Source: an uncultured euryarchaeote (lineage in GTDB: Archaea > Nanohalarchaeota > Nanosalinia > Nanosalinales > Nanosalinaceae). Taken from it: a stretch of DNA of 7,413 nt. A program made the position numbers and the translations under genes. Under the pieces are notes generated by a model. That model saw nothing but the letters and a program-made list of their open reading frames with translations. It made no database searches and was not told where the DNA came from. Positions within the stretch are counted from its first letter, which is position 1. Every line of letters starts with the position of its first letter. Location: positions 1-7,413 of the forward strand of contig CAKZNU010000165.1 of assembly GCA_937132175.1 (NCBI GenBank), written 5' to 3'. Shown one piece after another: positions 6,359-7,413 of this stretch.

Positions 6359-7051
6359 ATGTTACACATAGTGGGCCTCGGCCTGGACGACGGAGAGATA
6401 ACGGAGAAGGCGGAAAACTCTCTTCAGGCCGCGGAGAAAATCTTCGTCGAGTTCTATACAAACACCGAGACAGTGGACATAGAGAGGCTGGAGGAAAGGT
6501 TCGGAGAGATAAGGAGACTTTCCCGCAGCGAGGTCGAAAGACAGGACGCGGTGATGGAGGCTGCAGAAGAAAAAGAGACGGCTTTCCTGGTCTCCGGAGA
6601 TCCCTTGACAGCTACCACACACTTCGACATCAAGAAAAGAGCGGAGGAAAGAGGCATAGAAACGCGGGTAGTGCATGCGCCGTCGATACTGACTTCCCTG
6701 GCCGAGACCGGATTAAACATCTACAAGATGGGCAGGGTAGTTACCTTGCCCGAGAACTCACGGCCGGAGTCCATAACTAGGTACATTAAGAAAAACCTCT
6801 CCGCAGGTCTGCATACACCTGTACTGCTGGATATAGACTACGATGCCGGGGAGGCAGCACAGAAGCTTATCGAGATGGAGCCGGAGCTACAGGACAGAGA
6901 AGCGGTACTTCTCGAAAGAGCAAACAATGAAAACCAGAGCATCTCCTGTTGTGATCTCCGGTCTCTGAAACCGGAGGGTGAAACACCGCATACGATCATC
7001 ATAGTCGGGGAGAAAAGCCACGTTGAAAGAGAGAACCTGGAGTCACTCTGA
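6359..7051 (+). CDS. dphB: Diphthine synthase (diphthamide biosynthesis methyltransferase)
   Basis: DphB uses S-adenosylmethionine to methylate the modified histidine of archaeal elongation factor 2 in diphthamide synthesis; it acts in the cytoplasm. The family's tetrapyrrole-methylase-like fold is seen in order: LHIVGLGL at the N-terminus, EFYTN (31-35), LVSGDPLTATTHFD (77-90, the hallmark GDP-x-x-ATTH block), VVHAPSI (104-110), TGLNIYKMGRVVTLP (117-131), HTPVLLDID (152-160) and PHTIIIVGE (210-218). At 230 residues it is shorter than the usual 250-270, with the trimming mostly in the C-terminal half; all signature blocks remain. The ATG at 6359 begins directly with the first beta strand, so the start is firm. 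There is no Shine-Dalgarno motif, but a TATA-like element sits about 27 bases upstream. It diverges from the Trm5-like gene and overlaps the convergent DUF357 gene by 9 bases. Confidence 0.95.
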   Translation: MLHIVGLGLDDGEITEKAENSLQAAEKIFVEFYTNTETVDIERLEERFGEIRRLSRSEVERQDAVMEAAEEKETAFLVSGDPLTATTHFDIKKRAEERGIETRVVHAPSILTSLAETGLNIYKMGRVVTLPENSRPESITRYIKKNLSAGLHTPVLLDIDYDAGEAAQKLIEMEPELQDREAVLLERANNENQSISCCDLRSLKPEGETPHTIIIVGEKSHVERENLESL

Positions 7052-7279
7052 TTCAAACTTTCCCAGCCTTTGTAAGGTCTCAAGGATTCCCCAGGCATAG
7101 ATAACTGACTCCCAGGCCCGGACGTAATCCCCCTCATCCAGGAAATGCCGGGTATCATCCCGGTACGCCAAGACGTTTTCCATCTGATCCACATCCCTGT
7201 CAAGACCTTCAAGCTCCTCACCAAGCTTCTCAAGCCACTTCTCCGTCTCCTCTTCTAACTTCTCCTGTGTTTTATCCAT
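7043..7279 (-). CDS. Small DUF357-family protein
   Basis: This 78-residue protein matches the archaeal DUF357 pattern in its C-terminal half: Y-R-D-D-T-R-H-F-L (39-47), DEGDYVRAWESVIYAWGILE (48-67) and a final LGKF. The first half is a charged helix (KLEEETEKWLEKLGEELEG), probably a coiled coil or helical hairpin. The family is helical and of unknown biochemical role. The ATG at 7279 is preceded by a TATA-like element about 26 bases upstream and no Shine-Dalgarno motif, so the transcript is probably leaderless. Its stop codon overlaps the 3' end of convergent dphB. From memory, DUF357 genes are often found near dphB or other translation genes in archaea, which hints at a related role but does not prove it. 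The predicted protein is acidic and has no signal peptide or membrane segment, so it is cytoplasmic. Confidence 0.87.
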   Translation of the reverse strand: MDKTQEKLEEETEKWLEKLGEELEGLDRDVDQMENVLAYRDDTRHFLDEGDYVRAWESVIYAWGILETLQRLGKFESE

Positions 7280-7301
7280 GAGTTATAACACATCGTTCAA
7301 T

Positions 7302-7309
7302 ATAAAAAG
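7302..7309 (-). promoter_or_regulatory. TATA-like element for the DUF357 gene
   Basis: On the minus strand this reads CTTTTTAT, followed by ATTG. Its centre is about 26 bases upstream of the ATG at 7279, fitting a leaderless transcript. A separate 8-base palindrome GTTATAAC (7282-7289) lies too close to the ATG to be its TATA box and could be an operator or chance. Confidence 0.55.
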
Positions 7310-7330
7310 TTGTCTTATCGATTTTGGAGA

Positions 7331-7337
7331 CTTAATT
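7331..7337 (+). promoter_or_regulatory. TATA-like element for the gene entering at the right edge
   Basis: CTTAATT is centred about 25 bases upstream of the ATG at 7359, again consistent with a leaderless start. The 79-base gap 7280-7358 therefore holds two separate divergent promoters, about 29 bases apart, unlike the shared element between trm5-like and dphB. Confidence 0.4.
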
Positions 7338-7358
7338 GCTCGGTTAGAGAGCTTAACG

Positions 7359-7413
7359 ATGGAACAGAGTGATCTGGAGGAAAGACTTGAAGATATGGAA
7401 GATAGTCTGAGAG
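7359..7413 (+). CDS. Start of an acidic, probably coiled-coil protein, cut by window edge
   Basis: An ATG at 7359 opens a frame that stays open to the right edge: 18 codons, beginning MEQSDLEERLEDMEDSLR. The leucine and methionine spacing (L6, L10, M13, L17) fits an amphipathic or coiled-coil helix. A TATA-like element lies about 25 bases upstream, and the divergent DUF357 promoter is separate, both supporting a real gene start. There is too little sequence to name the product. Confidence 0.6.
   Translation, partial: MEQSDLEERLEDMEDSLR

Noticed and set aside
6454..6720. Minus-strand frames opposite dphB
   Set aside because: dphB is certain from its motifs, and these frames show no recognisable protein features.
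7282..7289. GTTATAAC palindrome as the TATA box of the DUF357 gene
   Set aside because: It is centred only about six bases from the ATG, too close for a promoter element of that gene; the element at 7302-7309 has the right spacing.
1..7413. CRISPR array, insertion sequence, tRNA or rRNA genes
   Set aside because: No regularly spaced repeats, transposase motifs, terminal inverted repeats or cloverleaf-like sequences are visible; nearly every base is inside a protein gene or a short promoter gap.

Overview
The window looks like chromosome from an archaeon, most likely a salt-adapted DPANN-type lineage such as Nanohaloarchaeota. The evidence is a diphthine synthase (diphthamide exists only in archaea and eukaryotes), an archaeal Trm5-family tRNA methyltransferase, a DUF357 protein, strongly acidic proteins, arginine mostly as AGA/AGG, and AT-rich TATA-like elements about 25-28 bases upstream of several start codons, as expected for leaderless archaeal transcripts. 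The phylum is an inference from style and could be wrong.

Layout. Bases 3-5244 hold three genes for large extracellular beta-sandwich proteins. The first (+) is cut by the left edge. It carries Ig-like domains around a probable jelly-roll domain. The second (+, from 1804) has a signal peptide, five Ig-like repeats and a C-terminal membrane anchor. The third (-, 3505-5244) is secreted, with two tandem PEGA-like repeats and four further beta-sandwich domains; it converges on the second and overlaps it by 15 bases. Genes 2 and 3 share a cysteine-framed domain beginning with an AVCRG motif, so they are probably related surface proteins.

Bases 5277-7279 hold informational genes: a Trm5-like methyltransferase (-), dphB (+) and a small DUF357 gene (-). 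Trm5 and dphB diverge from a 53-base gap with one central TATA-like element; dphB and the DUF357 gene converge and overlap by 9 bases. A further gene starts at 7359 and runs off the right edge. The window is extremely compact: the longest intergenic gap is 88 bases.

Functionally, the right half supports translation (m1G37-type tRNA modification and diphthamide on elongation factor 2). The left half looks like a cell-surface locus. I see no mobile element, CRISPR array, rRNA or tRNA. The most interesting unexplained material is the surface-protein trio and the symmetric divergent promoter.
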